Positions 1-7,851 of a stretch of 64,000 nucleotides of DNA are shown here, in pieces. The DNA is from an uncultured Roseibium sp. (GTDB lineage: Bacteria > Pseudomonadota > Alphaproteobacteria > Rhizobiales > Stappiaceae). Where the stretch lies: assembly GCF_947496995.1 (NCBI RefSeq), contig NZ_CANMFD010000001.1:1-64000 (forward strand). The letters run 5' to 3'. The notes under the pieces are model-generated. The model saw nothing but the letters and a program-made list of their open reading frames with translations. It searched no databases and was not told the DNA's origin. Made by a program: the position numbers and the translations under genes. The number at the start of each line of letters is the position of its first letter. Position 1 is the stretch's first letter.

Positions 1-55
1 GCTCGTCAGGCTCATAACCTGAAGGTCGCAGGTTCAAATCCTGCTCCCGCAACCA
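1..55 (+). tRNA. Initiator tRNA-fMet, anticodon CAT, 5' end cut by window
   Basis: The anticodon arm has stem 6-10 with 18-22, loop 11-17 and anticodon CAT at 13-15. The T arm is at 28-44, the acceptor 3' strand at 45-51, the discriminator A at 52 and an encoded CCA at 53-55. The sequence around the anticodon and the CCCGCAACCA end match the bacterial initiator tRNA rather than elongator Met. Only two of the three diagnostic anticodon-stem G-C pairs are kept: position 29 (window base 8) is A and position 41 (window base 20) is T. The acceptor 5' strand and D arm lie outside the window. Confidence 0.93.
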
Positions 56-60
56 AATCA

Positions 61-97
61 AAAAGCCCCCTCGGATCCGTCCAAGGGGGCTTTTGCG
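61..97 (+). terminator. Rho-independent terminator of the tRNA gene
   Basis: AAAAGCCCCC (61-70) pairs perfectly with GGGGGCTTTT (85-94) around a 14-nt loop. The arm ends in a T run, 6 nt after the tRNA CCA end. Confidence 0.9.
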
Positions 98-247
98 TTT
101 GACGTACAAAACAAAACCTAATGCCGGTTCGACAGGGAAGACGCCTGCAAGTTCTCTAGTTTTCCGGAGGCGTCCCACAGGTAGCCGTTCTCGAACCGCA
201 GCTTCGCCCCGCCGCCGGTCTCCTCCCAAGTTTGCGGATAAGGCGGC

Positions 248-1756
248 TCAGGCCGCCGGGGCGTTCGAGAATTGAGCGCGCAGGATGTTTTTCTGCACTT
301 TCCCCATGGTATTGCGGGGCAATTCCTCCACGAGGTGGATGTTGCGGGGGTGCTTGAAGCGGGCGAGCATCGGCCGGAGTTGCTCAAGAAGCTTCGCCGG
401 GTCGGGCTGCGCTCCCGGGGCGGGAACCACGGCCGCGATCACGGCCTCTCCGAAATCGGCGTCGGGTACTCCGACCACCGCGGATTCACCGACTCCCGGC
501 AGGGCGTCGATCAGCCCCTCGATTTCTTTCGGATAGATGTTGTAGCCGCCGGAAATGATGAGGTCCTTCTGCCGGCCGACGATCGACAGGTAGCCGTCGT
601 CGTCGATGCGGCCAAGGTCGCCGGTGATGAAGAACCCGTCGTCCCGCATCTCTTGCGCGGTCTTTTCCGGCATGCGCCAGTATCCCTTGAACACGTTGGG
701 ACCGCGCACCTCGATCATGCCGATTTCACCGTCTGGCAGTCGCCTTGCCGTTTCGGGATCGGTGATGCGCAGATCGACGCCGGGTAGCGGAAAGCCGATG
801 GTCCCCGCACGCCTTTCGCCGTCGTAGGGGTTGGAGGTGTTCATGTTTGTTTCGGTCATGCCGTAACGTTCGAGAATGCGGTGGCCGGTCTGGCTTTCGA
901 ACCGCTCGTGGGTTTCGGCCTGAAGCGGCGCACTGCCCGACACGAAGAGCCGCATGTGCGCCACCAACTGGCGTGTGAAACAGGGGGCGTCCAGCAGCCG
1001 GGTGTAGAAGGTCGGAACCCCCATCAGAACCGTTGCGCGGGGCAGATCCTCCAGAATGCGCTCCAGTTTGAAGCCGGCGTGGAAAAGCATCTTCGCGCCG
1101 GAAATGGCGGTGACATTGACGGCAACGAAAAGACCGTGCGTGTGGAAGATCGGCAGCGCGTGCAACAGGACGTCGTCTTCCGAGAACCGCCACAGGCCGG
1201 CAAGCGCGCGGGCATTCGACAGGAGATTGTCGTGACTGAGCATCGCGCCCTTGGATCGTCCGGTCGTGCCGGAGGTGTAGAGGATGGCGGCCAGGTCGTC
1301 GGGTCCGCAGGTTACCGGTGCCTGGGTGTCCTCTTGTTCGGCCGCATCGTCGGTGAGACTGCCCTTGCCGTTTGCATCCAGGGTCAGGAGGCGGCTCCCG
1401 TCCGGCACGATCATCGCGACATCGGCGGCCTTTGCCGGATCGCAGATGACGAGGAACGGTTCGGCGTCGCTCAGGAAATAGTCCACTTCGGCGATGGTGT
1501 AGCCGGTGTTGAGGGGCAGGAGGGCAAGGCCGCACCGCAGGCACGCGGCATAGACCGCCAGCGCTTCCGGGCTTTTGGACACCTGCAAGGCAACCCGGTC
1601 GCCTTTCTTCGCACCCAGCGTTGTAAAGAGGTTCGCCATCTGCGCAGACAGGCCGAGAAAGGCGCTATAGCTGAGCGACGCGCCGCCTGCGGTCAGAAAG
1701 TCGGCATTGCTGGTGGCGTGCCGGCCAAAGAGCGGGTCGAAAAGATGGTTTGCCAT
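248..1756 (-). CDS. matB: Malonyl-CoA synthetase (MatB-type AMP-forming acyl-CoA ligase)
   Basis: A 502-aa ANL-superfamily ligase that would convert malonate, ATP and CoA to malonyl-CoA in the cytoplasm. The adenylate-binding P-loop (LYTSGTTGRSKG) is near residues 159-170. The A5 motif RYGMTETNMNT followed by a GFPLPGV segment is typical of rhizobial MatB, and the A8 hinge GDLGRID and C-terminal catalytic Lys region (GKVQKN) are present. The start is the ATG at 1756, preceded by an AAGGAA site; a longer frame to 1810 has no ribosome site. It lies 58 bp downstream of the YciI-like gene on the same strand. A short GC hairpin (242-257) overlaps the stop and may help termination. Methylmalonate use cannot be excluded. 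Confidence 0.88.
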   Translation of the reverse strand: MANHLFDPLFGRHATSNADFLTAGGASLSYSAFLGLSAQMANLFTTLGAKKGDRVALQVSKSPEALAVYAACLRCGLALLPLNTGYTIAEVDYFLSDAEPFLVICDPAKAADVAMIVPDGSRLLTLDANGKGSLTDDAAEQEDTQAPVTCGPDDLAAILYTSGTTGRSKGAMLSHDNLLSNARALAGLWRFSEDDVLLHALPIFHTHGLFVAVNVTAISGAKMLFHAGFKLERILEDLPRATVLMGVPTFYTRLLDAPCFTRQLVAHMRLFVSGSAPLQAETHERFESQTGHRILERYGMTETNMNTSNPYDGERRAGTIGFPLPGVDLRITDPETARRLPDGEIGMIEVRGPNVFKGYWRMPEKTAQEMRDDGFFITGDLGRIDDDGYLSIVGRQKDLIISGGYNIYPKEIEGLIDALPGVGESAVVGVPDADFGEAVIAAVVPAPGAQPDPAKLLEQLRPMLARFKHPRNIHLVEELPRNTMGKVQKNILRAQFSNAPAA

Positions 1757-1814
1757 CCGAATTTCCTTTGAGTGTCGTCCGGGCCGGTCTGACGGGGGCT
1801 GCGCAAGCATGACG

Positions 1815-2201
1815 TCAGCTCACTGTGACCGATTGCGTCGACAGGCCGACATCCAGGGTCAGCCGCCCCTCGTTCCACAGCCACCGGCGCAGGGAATAGC
1901 TCCGGGCGCCTGAACTGTGCATCGGATCGGCCTCGGCAAGTTCGCGTGCCTCTTCCAGCGAGTTGGCCCGGTAAACGATAAGACCGGCGCCGGACAGCAG
2001 TTGTCCCGACTCGTCCGAAAGCGGCCCGGCCTGAACGAGCCGGCCTTCGCCTTCAAGTCTGCGCTGGTATTCGAGGTGGTCCGCAAGGACCGTTTCCGGG
2101 GACGTGCCGCCTTCCACCGGCAGGGACAGAACGACATAGAGCTCGAGTGCCAGGGCGCCACGGGTTTTCGCTTCTCGCCTGTATGTGTCCCAGTCCATCA
2201 T
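1815..2201 (-). CDS. YciI-like protein
   Basis: A 128-aa protein with the YciI/ferredoxin-like alpha-beta fold signature: an N-terminal strand ALELYVVLSLPVEGG, a helix with ADHLEYQRRLEGEG, then AGPLSDESGQLLSGAG and the ADPMHSSGARSYSLRRW tail common in this family. Members often act on small lactones or chlorinated aromatics or have no known reaction, so the role is open. The ATG at 2201 follows GGAGG by 5 nt; the next ATG (2198) is equally possible. It is first in a two-gene minus-strand unit with matB, diverging from the FAH-family operon, and so probably shares its control. Confidence 0.7.
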   Translation of the reverse strand: MMDWDTYRREAKTRGALALELYVVLSLPVEGGTSPETVLADHLEYQRRLEGEGRLVQAGPLSDESGQLLSGAGLIVYRANSLEEARELAEADPMHSSGARSYSLRRWLWNEGRLTLDVGLSTQSVTVS

Positions 2202-2211
2202 TTCGCCCTCC

Positions 2212-2249
2212 AAAATATCGATATTATTTGACATACGATAATTTTATCG
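2212..2249. promoter_or_regulatory. Divergent operator/promoter of yciI-matB and the FAH/TRAP operon
   Basis: A 15-base AAAATATCGATATTA (2212-2226) contains the perfect palindrome AATATCGATATT (2214-2225). The same 15 bases occur inverted at 8773-8787, upstream of the GntR gene. A TTGACA -35-like hexamer is at 2228-2233. A second inverted repeat, CGATAA-TT-TTATCG, is at 2236-2249. This is probably the binding region of the GntR regulator encoded at 7852-8520. Confidence 0.6.
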
Positions 2250-2281
2250 GCAAAAGAAGAGAAAATTGGGAAGGGATGCAT

Positions 2282-3163
2282 ATGAAATTTCTGGTCGCTG
2301 CTTCTAACGGTTCAAGTTCCGTTTTCAAGATCGTGGGAGACCGTGCGTTCAACCTGACGGAGGCCATTCCTGGCATCGGGTCGGACCTGTCCGGGCTGGT
2401 CGCTTCGCAAGAGCTTATGCGCAAGGCGGAAGCGTTCGCCGGGGAGGGAGCCGGTGTGGCGGTTCCGGAACTGGTTCCGGCGCTGCCGCTGGACGCACCC
2501 GGCAAGATCCTGTGTCTCGGCCTGAACTACATCGAACACATCCGCGAAGGCGGCTACGAAATTCCCGATTATCCGGCGATGTTCATGCGCACGCGTCAGT
2601 CGATCATGGCCGCGGGCGAACCCATGATCCGCCCGACCTGCTCCGAAAAGCTGGACTATGAAGCCGAACTGATGCTGATCGTCGGCAAGGGTGGCCGTCA
2701 TATCCGGGAAGAAGACGCCCTTTCCCATGTCTTCGGCTACACCGTTTTCAACGACGGGTCGGTGCGGGATTTCCAGCGCAAGACCCACCAGTGGATGCCG
2801 GGCAAGAACTTCGACGGCACCGGGGCCATCGGTCCGGTGGTCGTTACGCCGGAGGACCTTCCCGAAGGAGCCCGGAACCTGAAGATCGAGAGCCGGGTCG
2901 GCTCGGAAGTGCTGCAAAGTTCGAACACCAGCAACATGATCTGGTCGGTGGCGCAGACCATTGTCATCATGTCCGAATTCACGACGCTGGAACCTGGCGA
3001 CCTCATTGCACTCGGCACGCCGCCGGGCGTCGGCCACGCCAGGAAGCCCGATCCGCGCTGGCTTCGTCCGGGAGAGACCGTGGAGGTGGAGATCGAGGGT
3101 ATCGGCATCTGCAGGAGCCCCATCGTCGATGAAGCCGATCTGAAGGCGCAGGCGGCCCAATGA
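2282..3163 (+). CDS. Fumarylacetoacetate hydrolase (FAH) family protein
   Basis: A 293-aa enzyme of the FAH superfamily, which hydrolyses C-C bonds of acylpyruvates or hydrates/decarboxylates ring-cleavage products in a metal-dependent way. The metal ligands fit E127 and E129 in LDYEAEL and D158 in FNDGSVRDFQ. The nearby GKNFDGTGAIGP and LGTPPGVG segments are classic for the family. The start is ATG 2282, with GGAAGG about 7 nt upstream; ATG 2276 would sit too close to that site. It is the first gene of an operon that continues with an ATGA overlap into the nitroreductase, then a TRAP importer and an intradiol dioxygenase, so a ring-cleavage-derived acid is the likely substrate. Confidence 0.85.
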   Translation: MKFLVAASNGSSSVFKIVGDRAFNLTEAIPGIGSDLSGLVASQELMRKAEAFAGEGAGVAVPELVPALPLDAPGKILCLGLNYIEHIREGGYEIPDYPAMFMRTRQSIMAAGEPMIRPTCSEKLDYEAELMLIVGKGGRHIREEDALSHVFGYTVFNDGSVRDFQRKTHQWMPGKNFDGTGAIGPVVVTPEDLPEGARNLKIESRVGSEVLQSSNTSNMIWSVAQTIVIMSEFTTLEPGDLIALGTPPGVGHARKPDPRWLRPGETVEVEIEGIGICRSPIVDEADLKAQAAQ

Positions 3164-3810
3164 CCGGAATGGACCACAAGCGTGCAACTGCCCAGGCCGA
3201 GGTGCGTACCCTGCGCACGGCCAGAGCGTCGCTGGACGACCTGTCGATCGACCTGATCCTGCGCGAGGCGCGCTCGCATTACGCCTGGACCGACCGTCCG
3301 GTGCCGGACGAGCTCCTGCGCAAGATCTACGAGATCACCAACGCCGGCCCCACAAGCATGAACACCTGCCCCGCCCGGTTCGTTTTCGTGCGGGAGGCCG
3401 ATGCAAAGAAGCGGCTGGCAAAGGCGCTCAAGGCCAAGAACATCGACAAGATGATGTCGGCGCCGGTCACGGCGATCATCGCCTATGACCCGCAATTCTG
3501 GACCCATCTGCCGTTTCTCTTTCCGCATGAGGATCGGCGCCCCTTTTTCGAAGGCAAGCCGGAGCATTGCGAGACCACGGCGTTTCGCAATTCGACACTG
3601 CAGGGAGCCTATTTCATGATTGCCGCCCGTGCCCTGGGGCTCGACGTGGGCGGCATGTCCGGGTTTTCGAACGAGATCGTGGATGCCGAGTTCCTGGCGG
3701 ACACCGGGTGGAAATCGAACTTTCTGTGCAATATCGGCTACGCCGACGAAAGCGCGCTGTTTCCGAAACTGCCGCGCTTCGCCTTCGAGGAGGTGTGTAC
3801 CGTTCTGTGA
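3160..3810 (+). CDS. Nitroreductase-family protein, RutE-like
   Basis: A 216-aa FMN-dependent nitroreductase-fold protein. NAGPTSMNTCPARFVFV (FMN-contacting segment), NSTLQGAYFMIAARALGLDVGGMSG and the C-terminal NFLCNIGYAD are characteristic of the RutE/malonic-semialdehyde-reductase branch, which reduces malonic semialdehyde to 3-hydroxypropionate. Its start overlaps the FAH gene stop (ATGA), implying translational coupling. RutE normally sits in the rut pyrimidine operon, but no rut gene is nearby. With matB across the promoter, a C3 malonate or malonic-semialdehyde product is a reasonable inference, but another reducible substrate is possible. Confidence 0.75.
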   Translation: MTGMDHKRATAQAEVRTLRTARASLDDLSIDLILREARSHYAWTDRPVPDELLRKIYEITNAGPTSMNTCPARFVFVREADAKKRLAKALKAKNIDKMMSAPVTAIIAYDPQFWTHLPFLFPHEDRRPFFEGKPEHCETTAFRNSTLQGAYFMIAARALGLDVGGMSGFSNEIVDAEFLADTGWKSNFLCNIGYADESALFPKLPRFAFEEVCTVL

Positions 3811-3907
3811 TGGGTGCCGTGGGAGCGGCGCCCGGGAGAACTCCGCGATGCGGGCACATATGTCCGCGGGCGGTGATGCGCGTTGCGCAAGCAAATGGGA
3901 GGAAAAC

Positions 3908-4990
3908 ATGAAACAGCTGTTGAAATGTGCCGCCGCTGGCATTGTCGTGGGCCTGTTTTCGGCCGGACAGGCTTCGGCGCAGGAAGTCATTGTCGCCAAT
4001 GTCATTGACGGATATCCGGCCCGCGCGATGTGGGTGCAGGAACTGACGAACTTCTTCATTCCGGAAGTCGACAAACGCCTCGCCGAAACCGGCAACTACA
4101 AGATCGACTGGCACGAAAGCTATGGCGGAACGGTCGTCAAGCCGAAGGGTGTCCTTGAAGGTGTCCAGCTGGGTCTCGGCGACATCGGGATTGTCACCAC
4201 GATCTTCCACTCCTCCAAATTGCCCAGCCAGGCGATTTCGGCGGTCACGCCCTTCGTGTCGGCCGACGCCAGGGCGGTCGCCCGGGCCGTGGACGAAATC
4301 GCGCAGGAATATCCGGCAATGCGTGCCGAATTCGATGCGCAGAACCAGGTCTACCTGACCACCGGCGTCGTGCTCGATACCTATCAGCTCTATTCGCGCG
4401 AAAAGGTTGAAAAGCTGGCCGATCTGGAAGGCGCCAAGATTGCCGGTGCGGGCATGAACCTGCGTTATGTGGAAGGCATCGAGGGCGCTGCCGGCGTACG
4501 TGGCGGCCTCACCGATTTCTACAACATGCTTCAGACCGGCCTGGTGGATCACGCCATGCTGTGGCCGGAGGCAGCCGCAACGTTCAAGATTTCCGAAGTC
4601 GCGCCCTACATGCTCGATGTCGATCTCGGTGCGGTGAACACCAAGACCATGACCGTCAACAAGGACTATTGGGAAAAGCTTCCCGAGGAGGTTCGCACAG
4701 CGATCTCGGAAGCCGCTGTTGCCTACCGGGACCATCTTGCCGATCTGGCGATGGAACGGGCAGCGGCAAGTCATGAAGCCTATACGGCGGCCGGCGGCAC
4801 GATCACCGAGTTGAGTGAGGACCAGCGCCGGGCATGGGTTGCCTCCATGCCGGACATCGCCGCCGAATGGGCCGCTGGCCTGGATGCGGAAGAACAGCCG
4901 GGCTCCGAAATGCTGCGCGCCTATCTTGCAAAGCTCGAGCAGGCCGGCAGCGTGTCGATGCGGGACTGGACCGCGGGGCTCGGCAATTGA
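3908..4990 (+). CDS. TRAP transporter substrate-binding protein (DctP family), importer 1
   Basis: A 360-aa periplasmic protein with a signal peptide (AGQASAQE, cleavage about residue 24-25) and the DctP fold. It delivers the ligand to the DctQ/DctM pair encoded next. In most DctP proteins an Arg in a KIR motif grips the ligand carboxylate; here that place reads DLEGAKIAGAG, with Ala179, and the nearest Arg is R186. The ligand or its anchoring may therefore be unusual. GGAGG stands 5 nt before the ATG. The gene follows the nitroreductase after 97 bp. Confidence 0.85.
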   Translation: MKQLLKCAAAGIVVGLFSAGQASAQEVIVANVIDGYPARAMWVQELTNFFIPEVDKRLAETGNYKIDWHESYGGTVVKPKGVLEGVQLGLGDIGIVTTIFHSSKLPSQAISAVTPFVSADARAVARAVDEIAQEYPAMRAEFDAQNQVYLTTGVVLDTYQLYSREKVEKLADLEGAKIAGAGMNLRYVEGIEGAAGVRGGLTDFYNMLQTGLVDHAMLWPEAAATFKISEVAPYMLDVDLGAVNTKTMTVNKDYWEKLPEEVRTAISEAAVAYRDHLADLAMERAAASHEAYTAAGGTITELSEDQRRAWVASMPDIAAEWAAGLDAEEQPGSEMLRAYLAKLEQAGSVSMRDWTAGLGN

Positions 4991-5007
4991 ACCGACAGGC
5001 CGGACAG

Positions 5008-5547
5008 ATGAAGGGGAGGGAGTCCGGGTGGCTCCCTTCCCTGCACCGCGCCCTGACGCGGACCGCAAACACGATCGCCCTCGGCGCGAATGCGGCGGGA
5101 ACGCTCGTCGTCTTCCTGCTGGTTCTCGTTGTGAACTACGACATGCTTGCGCGCAGTCTTGCCAACAAGCCGCTCCACGGGACCATAGAACTGGTGCAGT
5201 TCGCCATGGTTCTGATCGTCTTTATGCAGCTGCCCGACGTCATCCGCGCCGGCAAGCTCACCCGCTCCGACGGTTTTCTCCTCCTTATGGAACAGACCCG
5301 GCCCCGGGTTGCCCGGATCCTCAGGCGGCTTGAAGATTTGCTGTCCTTCGCCGTCATGGCGCTGATCGCGGTTGCGTCCTTCCCGCTCTTTTTCGAAATG
5401 TGGGAAAGCCAGGACTATTTCGGAATTCCGGGTGTCTTCACGGCCCCCTGGTGGCCGATCAAGCTCACGGTGCTGGCCAGCTCGATCCTGTGTGCGGTGA
5501 TCTTCGCCCTCAAGACGCTTGCGCCCAAAAACAAAGAGGCCCCATGA
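5008..5547 (+). CDS. TRAP transporter small permease (DctQ family), importer 1
   Basis: A 179-aa inner-membrane protein with about four hydrophobic segments (near 28-45, 58-75, 110-130 and 145-165) and the family motif HGTIELVQFAMVLIVFMQLPDVIRAGK. It partners DctM and docks DctP. No good ribosome site precedes ATG 5008. An in-frame TTG at 4987 overlapping the dctP stop is an alternative start that would couple translation. It overlaps dctM by ATGA. Confidence 0.82.
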   Translation: MKGRESGWLPSLHRALTRTANTIALGANAAGTLVVFLLVLVVNYDMLARSLANKPLHGTIELVQFAMVLIVFMQLPDVIRAGKLTRSDGFLLLMEQTRPRVARILRRLEDLLSFAVMALIAVASFPLFFEMWESQDYFGIPGVFTAPWWPIKLTVLASSILCAVIFALKTLAPKNKEAP

Positions 5548-6848
5548 CGCCCATCGAAATCGGCGCGCTATCGGTCATAGCCATCGTGGTTCTGATCTAT
5601 CTCGGCGTCTATATTCCCATCGCCCTGACAGCGGTCTCCTTCGTGTCGATCTGGCTGATGCGGGACAATTTCACACTCGCGCTGAATCTCCTGAAAATCG
5701 CCATCGGCGAAAGCGCGATGGAATACACCTTTGCCACCGTACCGCTGTTCACCTTCATGGGGCTGGTGGTGTCGAAGGCGGGGCTCGGAACCGATATCTA
5801 TACCGTGATGAGCTCCGCGTTCAGATCCGTTCGCGGCGGAATCGGCATGGCGACGGTGGGCGCAAACGCCGCTTTCGCGGCCGTGACCGGCAGTTCGATC
5901 GCTTCCGCTTCGGTGTTCGCCCGTGTCGCGGTGCCGGAGATGCTGAAATACGACTACAGTCCGCGCTTTGCCGTCGGAGTGGTGGCCGGGTCGTCGGTGC
6001 TCGGCATGATCATTCCGCCATCGGCCATGCTGATCATCTATTCCTTCGTCGCGGAACAGTCGGTCGGCCAGATGTTTATCGCAGGTGTCATTCCAGGCCT
6101 GATGCTCGCTGTGGCCTATGTTGTCGCCATCTTCCTCATGGGCCGCTTCACCCCCGGGTTTGTCGGAGGCCGGCCGGCCGAGGATTACAAACCGCTGGGC
6201 TGGATCGAGATCGTCAGGCTGACCCTGCCCATGGTGATCCTGATCGTGACCGTCATCGGCGGTATTTACCTCGGCTGGATGACTCCGGTGGAAGCGGGAG
6301 CGGCCGGTGCGCTTCTCGGGCTTGTCATCGCGGTTGTCCGCAGGTCGATGTCCTGGCGCGGCCTGTGGGAGACGCTGATCGAAACCGGGCATATCACCGC
6401 CGCCATCCTGTTCCTGATCACCGCCGCGTCGATCTACAGCAGAATGCTGGGTCTTGCGGGTCTGCCGCACGAACTGGACCGCATTCTGACCGCGGGCGAT
6501 TTCGGCTTCATTACGGTCATGGCGCTCTACCTGGCTCTGATGCTGTTCCTGGGCACCATCCTCGACACCTCGTCGATCATCCTGATCGTGGTGCCGCTGT
6601 TCCTGCCCCTGATCGAGCCGATGGGGATGGACCTCGTCTGGTTCGGGATCATCACGGTGATCGGTGCCGAGATCGGGCTTCTGACGCCTCCGCTCGGAAT
6701 TTCGTGTTTCGTCATCAAGGCAACGCTCAACGATGACCGGATCACGCTGAAGGATGTCTTTCTCGGGGCCTTGCCCTTCGCCGGCGTCATGCTGGCCGTC
6801 CTGATCATCCTGATCGCCTTTCCTTCTCTCACTCTCGTATTGCTGTAG
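5544..6848 (+). CDS. TRAP transporter large permease (DctM family), importer 1
   Basis: A 434-aa polytopic membrane protein of the DctM family. It has repeated hydrophobic helices and the conserved ASASVFARVAVPEM, GSSVLGMIIPPSAMLIIYS and FLGTILDTSSIILIVVPLF segments that form the sodium-coupled transport channel. It starts inside the dctQ stop (ATGA), completing importer 1. Length and motifs are normal. Confidence 0.93.
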   Translation: MTPIEIGALSVIAIVVLIYLGVYIPIALTAVSFVSIWLMRDNFTLALNLLKIAIGESAMEYTFATVPLFTFMGLVVSKAGLGTDIYTVMSSAFRSVRGGIGMATVGANAAFAAVTGSSIASASVFARVAVPEMLKYDYSPRFAVGVVAGSSVLGMIIPPSAMLIIYSFVAEQSVGQMFIAGVIPGLMLAVAYVVAIFLMGRFTPGFVGGRPAEDYKPLGWIEIVRLTLPMVILIVTVIGGIYLGWMTPVEAGAAGALLGLVIAVVRRSMSWRGLWETLIETGHITAAILFLITAASIYSRMLGLAGLPHELDRILTAGDFGFITVMALYLALMLFLGTILDTSSIILIVVPLFLPLIEPMGMDLVWFGIITVIGAEIGLLTPPLGISCFVIKATLNDDRITLKDVFLGALPFAGVMLAVLIILIAFPSLTLVLL

Positions 6849-6858
6849 TAGGTGCCCG

Positions 6859-7725
6859 ATGAGAAATGTTACGCCTGAAAACATCACTGAGGTCTTCGCC
6901 GGCTATTTCGGAAAAGATACCGATCCACGCTTCCGCGAAGTGATGGCCGCCTTTGCACGGCATCTTCATGCATTTGTCCGTGAGGTGGATCTGACCCACG
7001 ACGAATGGCGCGCCGGTCTCGAGGCACTGGAATGGGCCGGACGGATCACGACGCCCGAACGGAACGAATTCGTCCTGTTGTCGGACGTGCTCGGCCTGTC
7101 CTCGCTGGTCGACATGATCAACTCCCATCCCGGTGCGACAAGCTCGAGCGTGCTCGGACCTTTCCATGTCTCCAACCCGCCTCCCATTGCCATCGGCGAG
7201 GACATGAAGGGCGACTTCGAGGGCGAGGTGCTTCTGGTCGAGGGTCATGTGCGCGACCTTGACGGAAAGCCGGTTCCGGGCGCCACTCTGGACATCTGGC
7301 AGACCGCGCCGAACGGGCTGTATTCCAGCCAGGACCCGGATCAGGACATCATGTCCTTCCATGGCTTGATGACCGCGGACGAAACCGGCCATTACGCCTT
7401 CACCACTGTGCGGCCGGTCAGCTACACGGTTCCCACCGACGGGCCTGTCGGCCAGATCCTGAATGCCGCCGGACGGCATCCCTGGCGCCCGTCGCATCTG
7501 CATTTCATCATCAAGGCCGAAGGCTTTCGCCCCCTCGTGACCGAGGTCTTTCCCGATGACGATCCCTATCTGGACGAGGATACGGTCTTCGGCGTGCGGG
7601 AGGATCTGGTCATGCACTACGAGGCCCAGCCGGCCGGAACCTTCCCGGATGGCTATGCGCTTTCGGGCAAGGTCGACGGACCATGGTCGAAGGTCGATTT
7701 CGACTTCACCCTGGTCGGGGCGTAA
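6859..7725 (+). CDS. Intradiol ring-cleavage dioxygenase (hydroxyquinol/catechol 1,2-dioxygenase type)
   Basis: A 288-aa non-haem Fe(III) intradiol dioxygenase that opens a catecholic ring between the two hydroxyls. It has the helical catechol-dioxygenase N domain (about 1-100), needed for dimerisation, followed by the beta-sandwich catalytic domain. The four iron ligands are visible as Y155 (PNGLY), Y189 (VSYTVPTDGP), H213 and H215 (RPSHLH). The PWRPSHLHF and TDGPVG segments suit the hydroxyquinol branch as well as catechol; the substrate is not fixed by sequence. It lies 10 bp after dctM, so the TRAP importer may bring in its aromatic precursor. No maleylacetate reductase or muconate cycloisomerase is in the window. 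Confidence 0.88.
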   Translation: MRNVTPENITEVFAGYFGKDTDPRFREVMAAFARHLHAFVREVDLTHDEWRAGLEALEWAGRITTPERNEFVLLSDVLGLSSLVDMINSHPGATSSSVLGPFHVSNPPPIAIGEDMKGDFEGEVLLVEGHVRDLDGKPVPGATLDIWQTAPNGLYSSQDPDQDIMSFHGLMTADETGHYAFTTVRPVSYTVPTDGPVGQILNAAGRHPWRPSHLHFIIKAEGFRPLVTEVFPDDDPYLDEDTVFGVREDLVMHYEAQPAGTFPDGYALSGKVDGPWSKVDFDFTLVGA

Positions 7726-7851
7726 CGCGCACCCTGCCGGTCTTCCGGAGTGTGGCCGCGTGAATACATATCAACTGATTTGAGTTGAACGGGTCTTCAT
7801 CAGGAAACGAACGCAGGAAATCCGGTTCGTTTTCAAGACCTTCACAACGCT

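Noticed and set aside
1-55. tRNA 3' end as an attachment site of a genomic island.
   Set aside because: I found no integrase and no second copy of the tRNA end in the window.
881-1771. Plus-strand frame opposite matB.
   Set aside because: Antisense to a clear ligase gene, with no ribosome site or known motif.
5568-6887. A 439-codon minus-strand frame opposite dctM.
   Set aside because: Composition is His/Asp/Gln/Arg-rich, as expected from the complement of a membrane-protein gene; it is a shadow.
7771-7788. TCAACT/AGTTGA hairpin between dioxygenase and GntR genes as a terminator.
   Set aside because: Only six A/T-rich pairs with no T run; too weak to call.
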